A stretch of 64,000 nt of DNA, taken from assembly GCA_963804245.1 (NCBI GenBank), contig CAWDPQ010000009.1, positions 620,001 to 684,000 of the forward strand, read 5' to 3'. Origin of the DNA: CAWDPQ01 sp963804245 (lineage in GTDB: Bacteria > Acidobacteriota > Vicinamibacteria > Vicinamibacterales > 2-12-FULL-66-21). This document shows, one piece after another, positions 17,476-26,088 of this stretch (the stretch's first letter is position 1; each line of letters opens with the position of its first letter). The position numbers and the translations under genes are program-made. A model generated the notes under the pieces. The model was given only the letters and a program-made list of their open reading frames with translations, had not been told where the DNA came from and did no database searches.

Positions 17476-19377
17476 ATGCCCCCCGTAGCTCCTGACGATC
17501 GCCGCAGCCTGACGCAGCGGCTCACCGTGATTCAGTACGTCGTCGCGATTGTCTTCTCCGCGCTGGCGGTCGCGTTCTGGGTGTTCCAGATCGCCTCGCA
17601 CGAGAAGTTCCGGGAGATGGCGGAGAACAACCACATGCGGCGGCTGCCGCTGCCGGCGCCGCGTGGCGTGCTGTTCGACCGGAACGGGACGATCCTCGTC
17701 GAGAATCAGAGCATGTTCAACATCGCGCTGTTGCGCGAGCAGACGAGGGACATCGATCGGACGCTGCACACTCTGGCCACCGCGACCGGTGTCGATGAAG
17801 CGGCTCTGCGTGAAACCGTCAATCGCAGGCGACGGGAGCCGAGCTACCGTCCAATCGTTCTCATCGAGAACGCCACCCGTGAGCAGCTCGTCGCGTTCCT
17901 GGCGCGGCAATGGGAACTGCCCGGGATCATTCACCAGGAAGTTCCGACGCGCAGATATCCGCCGGCCGCGCTCGCCGCGCATCTCTTCGGCTACGTGGGT
18001 GAAGTCACCGAATCACAGTTGACGCGACCGGAATACAAGGGCGTGGAGTCCGGCGCCATCGTCGGTCAGGCGGGCGTCGAACAGGCCTTCAACCAGTATC
18101 TGATGGGGGCCGATGGCGATCGCTTCGTCGTCGTCAACAGCCTCGGCCGCGAGCTCGACGAAGTTGGTACGAAGCAGCCGGTCGAAGGCCGACGGTTGCA
18201 GTTGACCATCGACGCCGACCTGCAGAAGGCCGCCGAAGATGGGTTCCACTTTTTCGGGTACAACGGCGCGGCGGTCGTGCTGGATCCTCGGTCGGGCGAG
18301 GTGCTCTCGCTCGTCAGCCTTCCCGCCTACGATCCGAACCGGTTCGCCGTCGGGATCGACCGTGCGACCTGGTCGGCGCTGAACACGGACAAGCTCCGAC
18401 CCCTGCAGAATCGCGCACTTCAGGGTCGCTACTCGCCCGGATCGACGTTCAAGATCGTCGTGGCCACCGCCGCGCTCGAGGAAGGCATTGCGACACCGGA
18501 CTTTCGCGTGTCCTGTCCCGGCGGCGCGACGTTCTTCGGCCGTTTCTTTCAGTGCCACCTGAAAGGCGGACACGGCAGCGTCGACATGCGGCACGCGATC
18601 GAAAAGTCCTGCAACGTGTACTTCTACACGCTCGGGAACATGCTCGGCATCGATCGGATCGCGAAGTGGGCGACGGCGCTCGGCCTCGGCGACAAGACCG
18701 GCATCGACATTCCCAACGAGATCCAGAGCATCATGCCGTCCACCGAGTGGAAGCGGGCCCGGTTCGGTGAAAAGTGGTACGCGGGTGAAACGATCTCCGT
18801 CGCCATCGGTCAGGGTGCGGTGGCGACAACGCCGTTGTCGCTGGCCACGATGATGATGACGGTCGCCAACGGCGGCACCCGGTTTACGCCGCACGTTCTC
18901 AAGGCGGTGGATGAAGGACAAGGACAGGGCTGGAAGCCGGTGCCCCCGCCGCCGCCGCAATCGACGGTCAAGATGAAGAATTCGACCGTGAGCGCGCTGC
19001 ACGACGGGCTGTGGATGGTCGTGAACGCCGCGGGCACCGGTGGACGCGGGAAAATCGAGGGCCGCGACGTCTCGGGCAAGACAGGAACCGCGCAGGTCAT
19101 CTCGCTGACCGGCGCACGAGCCGCGCGCGGAAAGATGGACGTGCGCGATCACGGGTGGTTCGTCTTCTTCGCGCCGCGCGACAATCCTGTGCTGGCCGGC
19201 GTCGTGTTCGCCGAGCACTCCGAGCACGGCTATCTTGCGGCGCCCATCGCCAAACACGTGATTGAGACGTACTATGCGAAGCAGGAAGGCCTGCCGCTCC
19301 CCGTCCTGCAGAAGGCTCCTGTGCCCGGAACCGTCATTGCCGGAAACACGGCGGCTCCGGCGGCCACGGTTCGCTGA
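17476..19377 (+). CDS. mrdA: Penicillin-binding protein 2 (elongasome transpeptidase)
   Basis: 633 residues. One N-terminal membrane helix (residues about 22-45), a PBP dimerisation domain (about 60-240) and the transpeptidase domain. Active-site motifs: SxxK at Ser323-Lys326 in SPGSTFKIV, SCN in EKSCNVYFY, and KTG at Lys535 in VSGKTGTAQ. It cross-links lateral-wall peptidoglycan and works with RodA. A C-terminal Ala/Pro/Val tail of about 25 residues extends past the domain. It lies between two heptamer-repeat spacers in the same direction as mreD and rodA. Confidence 0.95.
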   Translation: MPPVAPDDRRSLTQRLTVIQYVVAIVFSALAVAFWVFQIASHEKFREMAENNHMRRLPLPAPRGVLFDRNGTILVENQSMFNIALLREQTRDIDRTLHTLATATGVDEAALRETVNRRRREPSYRPIVLIENATREQLVAFLARQWELPGIIHQEVPTRRYPPAALAAHLFGYVGEVTESQLTRPEYKGVESGAIVGQAGVEQAFNQYLMGADGDRFVVVNSLGRELDEVGTKQPVEGRRLQLTIDADLQKAAEDGFHFFGYNGAAVVLDPRSGEVLSLVSLPAYDPNRFAVGIDRATWSALNTDKLRPLQNRALQGRYSPGSTFKIVVATAALEEGIATPDFRVSCPGGATFFGRFFQCHLKGGHGSVDMRHAIEKSCNVYFYTLGNMLGIDRIAKWATALGLGDKTGIDIPNEIQSIMPSTEWKRARFGEKWYAGETISVAIGQGAVATTPLSLATMMMTVANGGTRFTPHVLKAVDEGQGQGWKPVPPPPPQSTVKMKNSTVSALHDGLWMVVNAAGTGGRGKIEGRDVSGKTGTAQVISLTGARAARGKMDVRDHGWFVFFAPRDNPVLAGVVFAEHSEHGYLAAPIAKHVIETYYAKQEGLPLPVLQKAPVPGTVIAGNTAAPAATVR

Positions 19378-19383
19378 ATCCAG

Positions 19384-19437
19384 GGATTGACCGACTAGCG
19401 ACGACTAACGACTGACGACTAGACGACTAGCGACTAA
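19384..19437. repeat. ACGACTA heptamer repeat
   Basis: About seven units (ACGACTA, ACGACTG, GCGACTA) fill the gap between the PBP2 and rodA genes, next to the GTG start of rodA. Confidence 0.75.
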
Positions 19438-19440
19438 GTT

Positions 19441-20550
19441 GTGTTCGAACGCCGACTTTATTTCCACGTCGACTGGCTCCTCCTCGGAGCCGTGCTCGTC
19501 ATCGCCGGCATTGGCCTGACGATGATCTACAGCACGACCTACGTCCGTCTTCCGGATGGGACGGGACGTCCTGGTCGTGAGTTCGCGACCCAGATGTACG
19601 CGCTCGGCATTGGCGGCATCGCCCTGGTCGTGTGCCTCATGCTCGACTACCGCAAGCTCGCTGAGCATTCGTTGTTTGTCTTCGCCGCGCTGGTCGCGCT
19701 TCTGGTTTTCGTCCTGGTCTCGGGCGACAGCGCCGGCGGCGCGCAACGCTGGATCGAAGTCGGCCGCTTCAAAGTGCAGCCGTCCGAATTCGCCCGGGTG
19801 ACGCTCGCCCTGGTTCTCGCCATGTACTTCGGTGAGAATCGTCGCGGCGCCCGGACCCCGACCGACATCCTCGTGGGATGCCTTTTCGCGGTCGTGCCAT
19901 TCCTGCTGATTGCCAAGCAGCCGGACCTCGGGACAGCGGTGACGCTCATTCCCGTCGGCTTCGGCATCGCGTATCTTGCCGGGCTGCGGCTCCGGTTGAT
20001 CGGCATCGCCCTCGCCGTGGCCGTTCTGCTGGCACCGATCGCCTGGAACTTCGCGTTGAAGGAGTATCAGAAGTCCCGGATCATCATCTTTCTCGACCCT
20101 GAGCAGGACCCGCGCGGCGCGGGTTACCAACCCATCCAGGCGCGCGTCAGCGTCGGCTCCGGCGGGCTTCTGGGTAAGGGGTTCATGAAGGGCACGCAGG
20201 GGCAGTACAAGTTCCTGCCCGTCGCCCACAACGATTTCATCTTTTCCGTCCTGGCGGAGGAGCACGGCTTTCTCGGAGTGCTCGCCGCACTGGGCCTCTA
20301 TTTGTTCGTGATTCTGAGGTCGATCGAAGCGGCGCGCATGGCCAAAGACCGCATCGGCGCGTACCTCGTGGGGGGATTGATCTGCGGTTTTGCGTTCCAG
20401 GTGATTTACAACATTACGATGTCGGCCGGACTGGCGCCGGTCAAAGGTTTGACGTTGCCTCTCATGAGCTATGGGGGGTCGTCGATGATTGCCACGCTGG
20501 CGGCGTTTGGTCTGATCCTGAACGTCCGCATGCGTCGGTTCACGAACTGA
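19441..20550 (+). CDS. rodA: Peptidoglycan glycosyltransferase RodA
   Basis: 369 residues, SEDS family, with about ten membrane helices. Conserved family features are RWIEVGRFKVQPSEFARV (loop with the QPSE motif), KQPDLGTAV, and the C-terminal GLTLPLMSYGGSSM. RodA polymerises lipid II into glycan strands for elongation and pairs with PBP2 encoded just upstream. Start GTG 19441; the upstream bases are the heptamer repeat and no clear ribosome-binding site is present. Confidence 0.96.
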   Translation: MFERRLYFHVDWLLLGAVLVIAGIGLTMIYSTTYVRLPDGTGRPGREFATQMYALGIGGIALVVCLMLDYRKLAEHSLFVFAALVALLVFVLVSGDSAGGAQRWIEVGRFKVQPSEFARVTLALVLAMYFGENRRGARTPTDILVGCLFAVVPFLLIAKQPDLGTAVTLIPVGFGIAYLAGLRLRLIGIALAVAVLLAPIAWNFALKEYQKSRIIIFLDPEQDPRGAGYQPIQARVSVGSGGLLGKGFMKGTQGQYKFLPVAHNDFIFSVLAEEHGFLGVLAALGLYLFVILRSIEAARMAKDRIGAYLVGGLICGFAFQVIYNITMSAGLAPVKGLTLPLMSYGGSSMIATLAAFGLILNVRMRRFTN

Positions 20551-20689
20551 AAGTTTTTCCCTGCTGAGCGTATGCAGTTCCTGATATTCGCCGTTGTCGC
20601 GTGGGTGCTGGCCGGGCGGTTGGCCCGCCGGGTGTACCCGCGCGCCGGCGCAGATACGGCCGTGCGCGCAGCACAGCGGAGCTCTATCC

Positions 20690-22345
20690 ATGAACAAGGA
20701 GATGATCATCTCCTCGAGCGACCACGACACGCGCGTCGCCATCCTCGAGGACGATCAGGTCGTCGAGATCTTCATCGAGCGCGAGAAGTCGCGCGGTGTT
20801 GTCGGCAATATCTACAAGGGGCGGGTCTCCAAAGTCCTGCCCGGCATGCAGTCCTCGTTTGTTGACATCGGACTCGAGCGCGACGCCTTCCTCTACGTCA
20901 CGGAGGTCGTCAACACCGTCGAGGAGTTCGAACGGCTGGAGTCCGGCGATGAGGACGCAGACGCGGACGCGGACGAAGTCGTCGCCACCGAGCCCGCGGT
21001 AGCAGCCGCGGTCATCACGCCGGCCGAGCCGGCCGTCGAAGGCGCCGAGGCCGCCGCCTCCGTCCATGCGGGCGGCGCCCGGGCCGAGCGGCGGGCGCGC
21101 GACCGCGAGCGAGAGCGCGAGCGTCCCGACGCCAAAATTGAAGATCTCCTCAAAGAAGGACAGGAGGTCCTCGTCCAGGTGGTCAAGGAGCCGCTTGGCA
21201 CGAAGGGAGCCCGCCTGACGTCGCATGTGACGATGCCAGGACGCTTCCTGGTCTTCATGCCGACGGTCGACCACGTTGGCGTTTCCCGCAAGATCGAATC
21301 GCGCGAAGAGCGCTCACGCCTGCGCAGCATTGTCCGCACCTTCCGCGAGCAGCACGGATTTACCGGCGGCGTCATCATCCGGACGGCTGCCGCCAGCCGC
21401 TCCGAAGAGGACATCGTCAGCGACCTCTCGTACTTCCATCAGGTGTGGACCGAAATCCGCCAGCGGATGGAAGGGCGCCGGCCGCCGGCGCTCCTGTTCC
21501 AGGAACAGAGCCTGGTCACGAAGCTGCTGCGCGACCTCCTCACGGACGACTACACGGCCATCCGAATCGACAACGAGCAGGAGCACCGCCGGGTGGTCGC
21601 CCTCGTGGAGCGAATCATGCCGGCCCTGCTGCCGCGCGTGAAGCTGTATGCGAAGGATTACCCAATCCTCGAAGAGTACGGCGTCCAGGGAGAGATCGAC
21701 AAAGCGCTGCGCAGCAAGGTCTGGCTCAAGTCCGGCGGATACCTGGTCATCAACCAGACGGAAGCGCTCGTCGCCATCGACGTCAATACCGGTCGCTACG
21801 TCGGCAAGCGTACGGGCCGGCTCGAGGACACGATCGTCAAGACGAACCTCGAGGCGGTGAAGGAGATCGTCCGCCAGATCCGCCTGCGCGATCTCGGCGG
21901 GATCATCGTGCTCGACCTCATCGACATGGAGGAGAAGAAGAACCGGCAGAAGGTTTTTCAGGAGGTCGAGAAGGAACTGCGGAAGGATCGCTCCCCGTCG
22001 AAGGCACTGCAAGTCTCGGACTTCGGGCTCGTCATCGTCACACGGAAGCGTGTGAAACAGAGCCTCGAGCGTCAGCTGACCGAGCCTTGTCCCTATTGCT
22101 CGGGGTCGGGTTCGATCAAGTCGGCGTCGACGATCTGCCTGGAGATCCTGACCGAGATCCGCAAGATCGGTCCCGAGCTCGACGGACAGGGTGTGATTCT
22201 TCGAGTCAATCCGGATATCGCGCGGGCGCTGAAGGAAGAGGAGAGCGCGCTGCTGCGGGACCTTCAGCGAACGCTAGGCAGGCCGATCACCATCAAACCA
22301 GACACGCACCTCCACCACGAGCAGTTCGACGTGATGGCAGTGTGA
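20690..22345 (+). CDS. rng: Ribonuclease G/E family endoribonuclease
   Basis: 551 residues (E. coli RNase G is about 490). ATG 20690 opens MNKEMIISSSDHDTRVAILE, the usual RNase G start; the open frame to its left is non-coding. Order: S1 RNA-binding domain (residues about 35-190), RNase H-like and catalytic core with Asp in ALVAIDVNTGR and in IVLDLIDM, then the zinc-link PCPYCSGSG that holds the dimer. The S1 domain is interrupted at residues about 85-148 by a low-complexity insert, acidic (EDADADADE) then basic (RARDRERERER). It processes rRNA and decays mRNA. Its place after the mre genes matches the E. coli order mreBCD-yhdE-rng. Confidence 0.95.
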   Translation: MNKEMIISSSDHDTRVAILEDDQVVEIFIEREKSRGVVGNIYKGRVSKVLPGMQSSFVDIGLERDAFLYVTEVVNTVEEFERLESGDEDADADADEVVATEPAVAAAVITPAEPAVEGAEAAASVHAGGARAERRARDRERERERPDAKIEDLLKEGQEVLVQVVKEPLGTKGARLTSHVTMPGRFLVFMPTVDHVGVSRKIESREERSRLRSIVRTFREQHGFTGGVIIRTAAASRSEEDIVSDLSYFHQVWTEIRQRMEGRRPPALLFQEQSLVTKLLRDLLTDDYTAIRIDNEQEHRRVVALVERIMPALLPRVKLYAKDYPILEEYGVQGEIDKALRSKVWLKSGGYLVINQTEALVAIDVNTGRYVGKRTGRLEDTIVKTNLEAVKEIVRQIRLRDLGGIIVLDLIDMEEKKNRQKVFQEVEKELRKDRSPSKALQVSDFGLVIVTRKRVKQSLERQLTEPCPYCSGSGSIKSASTICLEILTEIRKIGPELDGQGVILRVNPDIARALKEEESALLRDLQRTLGRPITIKPDTHLHHEQFDVMAV

Positions 22346-22433
22346 AGAAAGGAAGAGGGAGGAAGGAAGAAGGAAGAAGGAAACCTTTTCTGAGCCTTCT
22401 TCCTTCGTCCTTCTTTATTCTTTCTTTCTTTCT
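22346..22433. repeat. Polypurine/polypyrimidine heptamer inverted repeat
   Basis: AAGGAAG heptamers followed by TTCTTCC-type heptamers between the convergent rng gene and the minus-strand gene ending at 22434. It probably serves as a bidirectional terminator-like hairpin. Confidence 0.7.
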
Positions 22434-22923
22434 TTACGGCGTCGCCGTGGCGCCGGTCGGCAGGTGAATCAGGAAGTGATTCCCGCCTTTGTTGACCCAG
22501 ACGCGTAGATAGTCGTTGCCCTTGAGCGTCTGCACCTTTGCGGTGCCGGTGACGGGGCGGAGCGTCTTTCACGACCATCTTGATTTCGGCTTCAGGAACG
22601 ATGGTGACGACCTCGCGTCCCTTGACCGCGCCGCCCTGCGAGAACTCCGCCCAGCGCTCGAGTGGCTCGGTCGTGCCAACGGCTTCGGGCTTGGCTTCCT
22701 GCGCCGTGACCTTCACCGTATAGGTTCCCGCCGGGAGCGGCTTGCCGTCCGCAGTCACGCTACGGGGAATGCGCACAGTGCCGAGTGGGACTTCACCTGT
22801 CGGTGCCGATGGCGGCTGCGCGGTCGTGGGCTGCGTGTTCGGCGCCTTGTGCTGAGCTATCAGCGCCGGGGAGCCGAGCATGACGGACGCCAGCATGCCC
22901 ACTAGAATCCACTGCTTCTTCAT
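22434..22923 (-). CDS. Small secreted protein of unknown function, frameshifted
   Basis: About 163 residues after repair. ATG 22923 has AGGAGAG nine bases upstream and opens a signal peptide (MKKQWILVGMLASVML, cut near LIAQ). The mature part begins with a Pro/Thr/Gln-rich stretch and continues as beta-rich sequence (LPAGTYTVKVTAQE, GREVVTIVPEAEIKMVVKD). The end (VTGTAKVQTLKGNDYLRVWV, then NHFLIHLPTG) lies in another frame; one extra base in the run at 22554-22557 explains this (490 bases, 1 modulo 3), giving TAA at 22434-22436. No family is recognised with certainty. Confidence 0.65.
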
Positions 22924-23035
22924 AGGTCCACTCTCCTGAACGCTACACACACCGACCATCACTCAGCATTATAGCCGCGCGACGCGCTCGAGTGTCAGTG
23001 AAGCTGAGCAAGGAGGGTGCCACTCTGTGAAATTA

Positions 23036-23074
23036 GACCGGGGCTCGGGAGCTCGGGGCTCGGGACTCGGTTGC
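23036..23074. repeat. GGGGCTC heptamer repeat
   Basis: Four to five GGGGCTC/GGGACTC units immediately beside the DUF4097 gene end. The same unit occurs at 39468 and 55494. Confidence 0.6.
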
Positions 23075-23131
23075 GCAGGACTCAGCCTGCCCGCCGAAGC
23101 TTTAGCGGGCGGAGCCTGCCGCGCCGTAGCT

Positions 23132-24175
23132 TTAGCGGAGGCGGGTGACGACGATGCTGCCGGAGAAGGTGGTGAGGTCGAGTACGGCGCTGCCGTCGCC
23201 GTGGACGCCGCGGATCGTGCGCTGGCGTCGCCCGGTGGACTCGGTGCCCTGCGTCTTGATCTCGATGTCCGAACGCACCGAGCCGCTGAAGGAGGTCGCC
23301 TCGAGCTCAAAGCCGGTGCCTCCGGCCACGGCCACCTGCACGCTACCCGAATGCGAGGAGAACTCGTAGCGGCCGCCGCTCGTGAGCGTTCCGGAGAACT
23401 GCACTTCGCCGCTCACCGTCTGTCCCTCGACGCGATCGGAAGTTACGTCTTGCACGATGACGTTGCCGCTCACCGAGGCAGCCTCGAGACTGCGCGCCTT
23501 GACGCTGCGCATCAGCACGTTGCCACTCACGCTCGACGCTTCCGCTTGTCCTTCGATCTGCGTGTCCGTGATTTCCACGTTGCCGGAAATCGATTTCGCG
23601 GCAGCCACGCGGCCGCCATTGGCGATGCGCACCGAGCCGCTCACCGACTCGAGCGCGACGTCGCCAGTGATGTCCTTGCACGAAATGTCACCGGACACCG
23701 AGGTGGCCGACACGCGCGTGCCGGCTGGGGCGGCCAGGTTGAAGGCGACCGATACGTGGACATTGCGGCGGCGCTCGTGGCGGTAATCATCCCCTTGCGG
23801 GTAGCGCGTCCTGACCTCCGCGCGTCCGCCGCGCTCGGTGATGTCCACCTGCACCAGGCCGAGCATCTCCCGCGCCTCGTCGGTGGTTCGCCCGCGCGAC
23901 GTCTTGATCACTTCCAGTGTCGCTTCGCTTCCTCCGCCGCGAGTGATGATGATATTGCCCGCGATGTTGCCGATATGGATCTCGCCGTTGGATCCGACCT
24001 TCAGCGTCCTCGTGGTTCGTTCCGTCTGCTGCTCGCGCTGATCCCGATCCCGGCCCTGATACCGTTCGACGCGCTCGACCATCGTGCCGGCGCGTACCAT
24101 CCGGTCCTGCGCCTGCGCCGACGCCCCACCGCCAACCAGTGTCGCCGCTATGAAAACTGTCGCGAGCTTGTTCAT
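23132..24175 (-). CDS. Secreted DUF4097 beta-strand repeat protein
   Basis: About 347 residues from ATG 24175 (MNKLATVFIAATLVGGG), with a signal peptide cut near AQAQ. The body is a right-handed beta-helix-like DUF4097 repeat: a run of units such as VSGDI, VSGSVRI, ISGNVEI, VSGNVLM, VSGNVIV, VSGEVQF, HSGSVQV, FSGSVRS and FSGSIVV, each about 20-25 residues. This family is common beside sigma/anti-sigma pairs and may sense or buffer envelope stress; that role is not proven. It is the third gene of the minus-strand unit ECF sigma, anti-sigma, DUF4097. Confidence 0.9.
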   Translation of the reverse strand: MNKLATVFIAATLVGGGASAQAQDRMVRAGTMVERVERYQGRDRDQREQQTERTTRTLKVGSNGEIHIGNIAGNIIITRGGGSEATLEVIKTSRGRTTDEAREMLGLVQVDITERGGRAEVRTRYPQGDDYRHERRRNVHVSVAFNLAAPAGTRVSATSVSGDISCKDITGDVALESVSGSVRIANGGRVAAAKSISGNVEITDTQIEGQAEASSVSGNVLMRSVKARSLEAASVSGNVIVQDVTSDRVEGQTVSGEVQFSGTLTSGGRYEFSSHSGSVQVAVAGGTGFELEATSFSGSVRSDIEIKTQGTESTGRRQRTIRGVHGDGSAVLDLTTFSGSIVVTRLR

Positions 24176-24213
24176 ATCTGTTCTGCTCTGTCTTTCCAAC
24201 CGCAGCTCTGAAA

Positions 24214-24955
24214 CTACGACTTGTTCGCTCCGTCGACGATCTGCGCTGCGCCCGCCGCATCACCTTTCCGCATCTGGTTCATGAGTGCGATCGTGTCCTG
24301 CAGCAGGCCCACCTTGCGTTTCAGCGCGTCGAACAGACTGTCGCGCGCTGGCACACTTTGCGGTTCGTTGCGCAGGGCCGCCCGGCTCTCGGCGATCGCC
24401 AGGTCGATCACCTGCAGATTCTTTTGCAGCATTTCCGCCGTCTTCGCGTCGATCGCATCGTCATCGGTCTTCGCGGCCTGCTCGAGCTTGGCGATGGCGT
24501 TCTGGTAATGCTGCTCGGCCAGCCGGAACTCCTCTTCAACGCCTTGGACGGCATCCGCCGACGACTCGTTGCCCGCTGTCGTGAGGCGTGACGTGCGCAG
24601 TGTCCGTTCCGCCGCGCGGATACAGCTGGTAGAGCGCGGTGCCGATGACGAGCAGCAGCGACGCGGCGATCGCGAGCGGCGCAAATCGCCACGGCGTCGC
24701 GGCACGCGGCGGCGGTGCCGCGATGCGTCCTTCCTGGCGCAGTCGTCCGGCAATCTGCAGCCACACGCGGTTCGGCGGCGCCATGGGCTCCAAGGAGGAT
24801 GCCAGGGTGCGGATGCGCACGAGATCGTCAGCGAGCCGGCGGCACGCCTCGCAGTCGTCGAGATGGATATCCAGTTCGGCGCGGCGGATCGGTCCCAGAG
24901 TGCCGTCTGCCAGCTCCTGGATCGCGTTCGCGTATCGCTCGCACGCCATGTTCAT
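24214..24955 (-). CDS. Zinc-finger anti-sigma-like membrane protein, frameshifted
   Basis: About 247 residues after repair. ATG 24955 (MNMACERYANAIQELADGTL). Residues about 25-45 hold a zf-HC2 anti-sigma motif, HLDDCEACRRLADDL (H-x3-C-x2-C), and about residues 90-115 form one membrane helix (FAPLAIAASLLLVIGTALYQL). The C-terminal periplasmic part is a long coiled-coil-like helix (EEEFRLAEQHYQNAIAKLEQ). The two halves are in different frames; one extra base near 24609-24615 explains it. It probably binds the ECF sigma factor encoded just upstream. A hairpin repeat lies in the 68-base gap between the two genes. Confidence 0.8.
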
Positions 24956-24969
24956 GCGCTCTGTTCTAT

Positions 24970-24989
24970 CTTCCGCCTGAAGGCGGAAG
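24970..24989. repeat. REP-like hairpin CTTCCGCC-TGAA-GGCGGAAG
   Basis: A perfect 8-bp inverted repeat with a TGAA loop, placed between the sigma and anti-sigma genes. Same family as the copies at 32418-32560. It could reduce readthrough and so set the sigma to anti-sigma ratio. Confidence 0.7.
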
Positions 24990-25022
24990 CCACGTACATC
25001 AATCTCGGCCACTGCTCGTCTT

Positions 25023-25625
25023 CTACCGCCCCAATAGCGCCCGCAATCGCAACCGCGCTTTGTGAACCTGCGACTTCGACGTTCCTTCGGCAATCCCCAG
25101 CGCGTCGGCGACCTCTCGATGTTCGAGGCCCTCGATGTCGTGCAGCACGAACGCCGCCCGGCATCCGTCGGGCAGCTGCGCCAGGGCACGCTCGAGATCC
25201 ATTCGCGTCAGCGCGCTGTCCGCCAGCGTGCGGCTTCCTGCGTCTGCCAGGCCCGGCTCGTCGTCGAGCGTGCCGGTGAGTTGGCTGGTCCTCGCCGCCC
25301 GGCTGCGCAGGTGGTCGAGGCACAAATTGGTCGCCAGCCGATACAACCACGTACCCAGCGCCGATTCGCCGCGAAAGCTGTCCAGCTTTCGGTGGGCCGA
25401 CAGGAAAATCTCCTGCAGCAGGTCTTCGGCGTCCGAGGGGTTCCCCACCATGCGGCACGCGACGCTGTAGAGGCGTCCGGCGTGCTGGCGGTAGAGCTCC
25501 TCGAATGCCCCCAAGTCGCCCTTGCGGCAGCGGTCGACGAGCGCCATGTCGTCGGCCCGGCCCGGCGGCGGTCCCTCGGTGCGGACGAGCGGCACCGACA
25601 TCTTAGACGTGTCCCTCGGTGCCAC
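25023..25625 (-). CDS. ECF (sigma-70 family) RNA polymerase sigma factor
   Basis: Up to 200 residues. Region 2 is residues about 35-100 (AFEELYRQHAGRLYSVACR, then AEDLLQEIFLSAHRKLDSF, TWLYRLATNLCLDHLR) and region 4 about 140-198 (LERALAQLPDGCRAAFVLHD, VADALGIAEGTSKSQVHKAR with the helix-turn-helix). No region 3, so it is the ECF type. ATG 25625 has a CGAGGG site upstream; an inner ATG at residue 9 is possible. It is followed by its likely zinc-finger anti-sigma and a DUF4097 protein. Confidence 0.95.
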   Translation of the reverse strand: MAPRDTSKMSVPLVRTEGPPPGRADDMALVDRCRKGDLGAFEELYRQHAGRLYSVACRMVGNPSDAEDLLQEIFLSAHRKLDSFRGESALGTWLYRLATNLCLDHLRSRAARTSQLTGTLDDEPGLADAGSRTLADSALTRMDLERALAQLPDGCRAAFVLHDIEGLEHREVADALGIAEGTSKSQVHKARLRLRALLGR

Positions 25626-25682
25626 GCGTTGCCCGGTGTCGGTTCATCAGCAATGGTTTACGTCTTTTTTCGCGGAACGGTT

Positions 25683-25768
25683 CTGAAGAAAGGATGAAGG
25701 AGGAAGGAAGAAGGAAGAAGAAAAAGGGCCTTCATCCTTCATCCTTCTTCCTTCTTTCTTTCTTCCAG
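25683..25768. repeat. Polypurine/polypyrimidine heptamer inverted repeat
   Basis: AAGGAAG/AAGGAGG units followed by TTCATCC/TTCTTCC units. The 3' end of the MGMT-like gene reads into the pyrimidine arm, giving a KKERRKKDEG tail. Confidence 0.7.
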
Positions 25769-26088
25769 CGTCGGGCGGCAAAGTCACGGACGCGCGAACC
25801 GCTGACCAGAACGCCTTCAGCCCGCAGGAGAGCACCCTTCATGGCCTCGTTCCCGCCGTAGCCGCCGAGCCGTCCGGCAGCCGCGATGACCCTGTGACAC
25901 GGTACGCCGGCGGCCGTGCACCCGCGCATGATGCTGCCCACTGCCCGCCACGCACGTGGTCGTCCGGCCATTGCGGCGATGTCGCCGTAGGTGGCTACGC
26001 GGCCAGTCGGAATCCGCCGTCCTGCAGCCAGGACCCGACGGGCGAATTCTGTGTCGTGCCGGGAGCCTCGATTGCTCGCCATGTTCAT
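25732..26088 (-). CDS. MGMT-fold protein (methylated-DNA-cysteine S-methyltransferase DNA-binding domain)
   Basis: About 118 residues, only the C-terminal DNA-binding/active-site domain of the O6-alkylguanine-DNA alkyltransferase family, like YbaZ or Ogt fragments. RRIPTGRVATYGDIAAMAGRP is the helix-turn-helix region and GVPCHRVIAAAG contains the acceptor Cys in PCHR. Because the Cys is kept, it is not an ATL-type protein in which Trp replaces it. Start ATG 26088 overlaps the stop of the upstream membrane gene (ATGA). The last ten residues are encoded by the polypurine repeat, so the natural end may have been altered. Confidence 0.88.
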   Translation of the reverse strand: MNMASNRGSRHDTEFARRVLAAGRRIPTGRVATYGDIAAMAGRPRAWRAVGSIMRGCTAAGVPCHRVIAAAGRLGGYGGNEAMKGALLRAEGVLVSGSRVRDFAARRWKKERRKKDEG

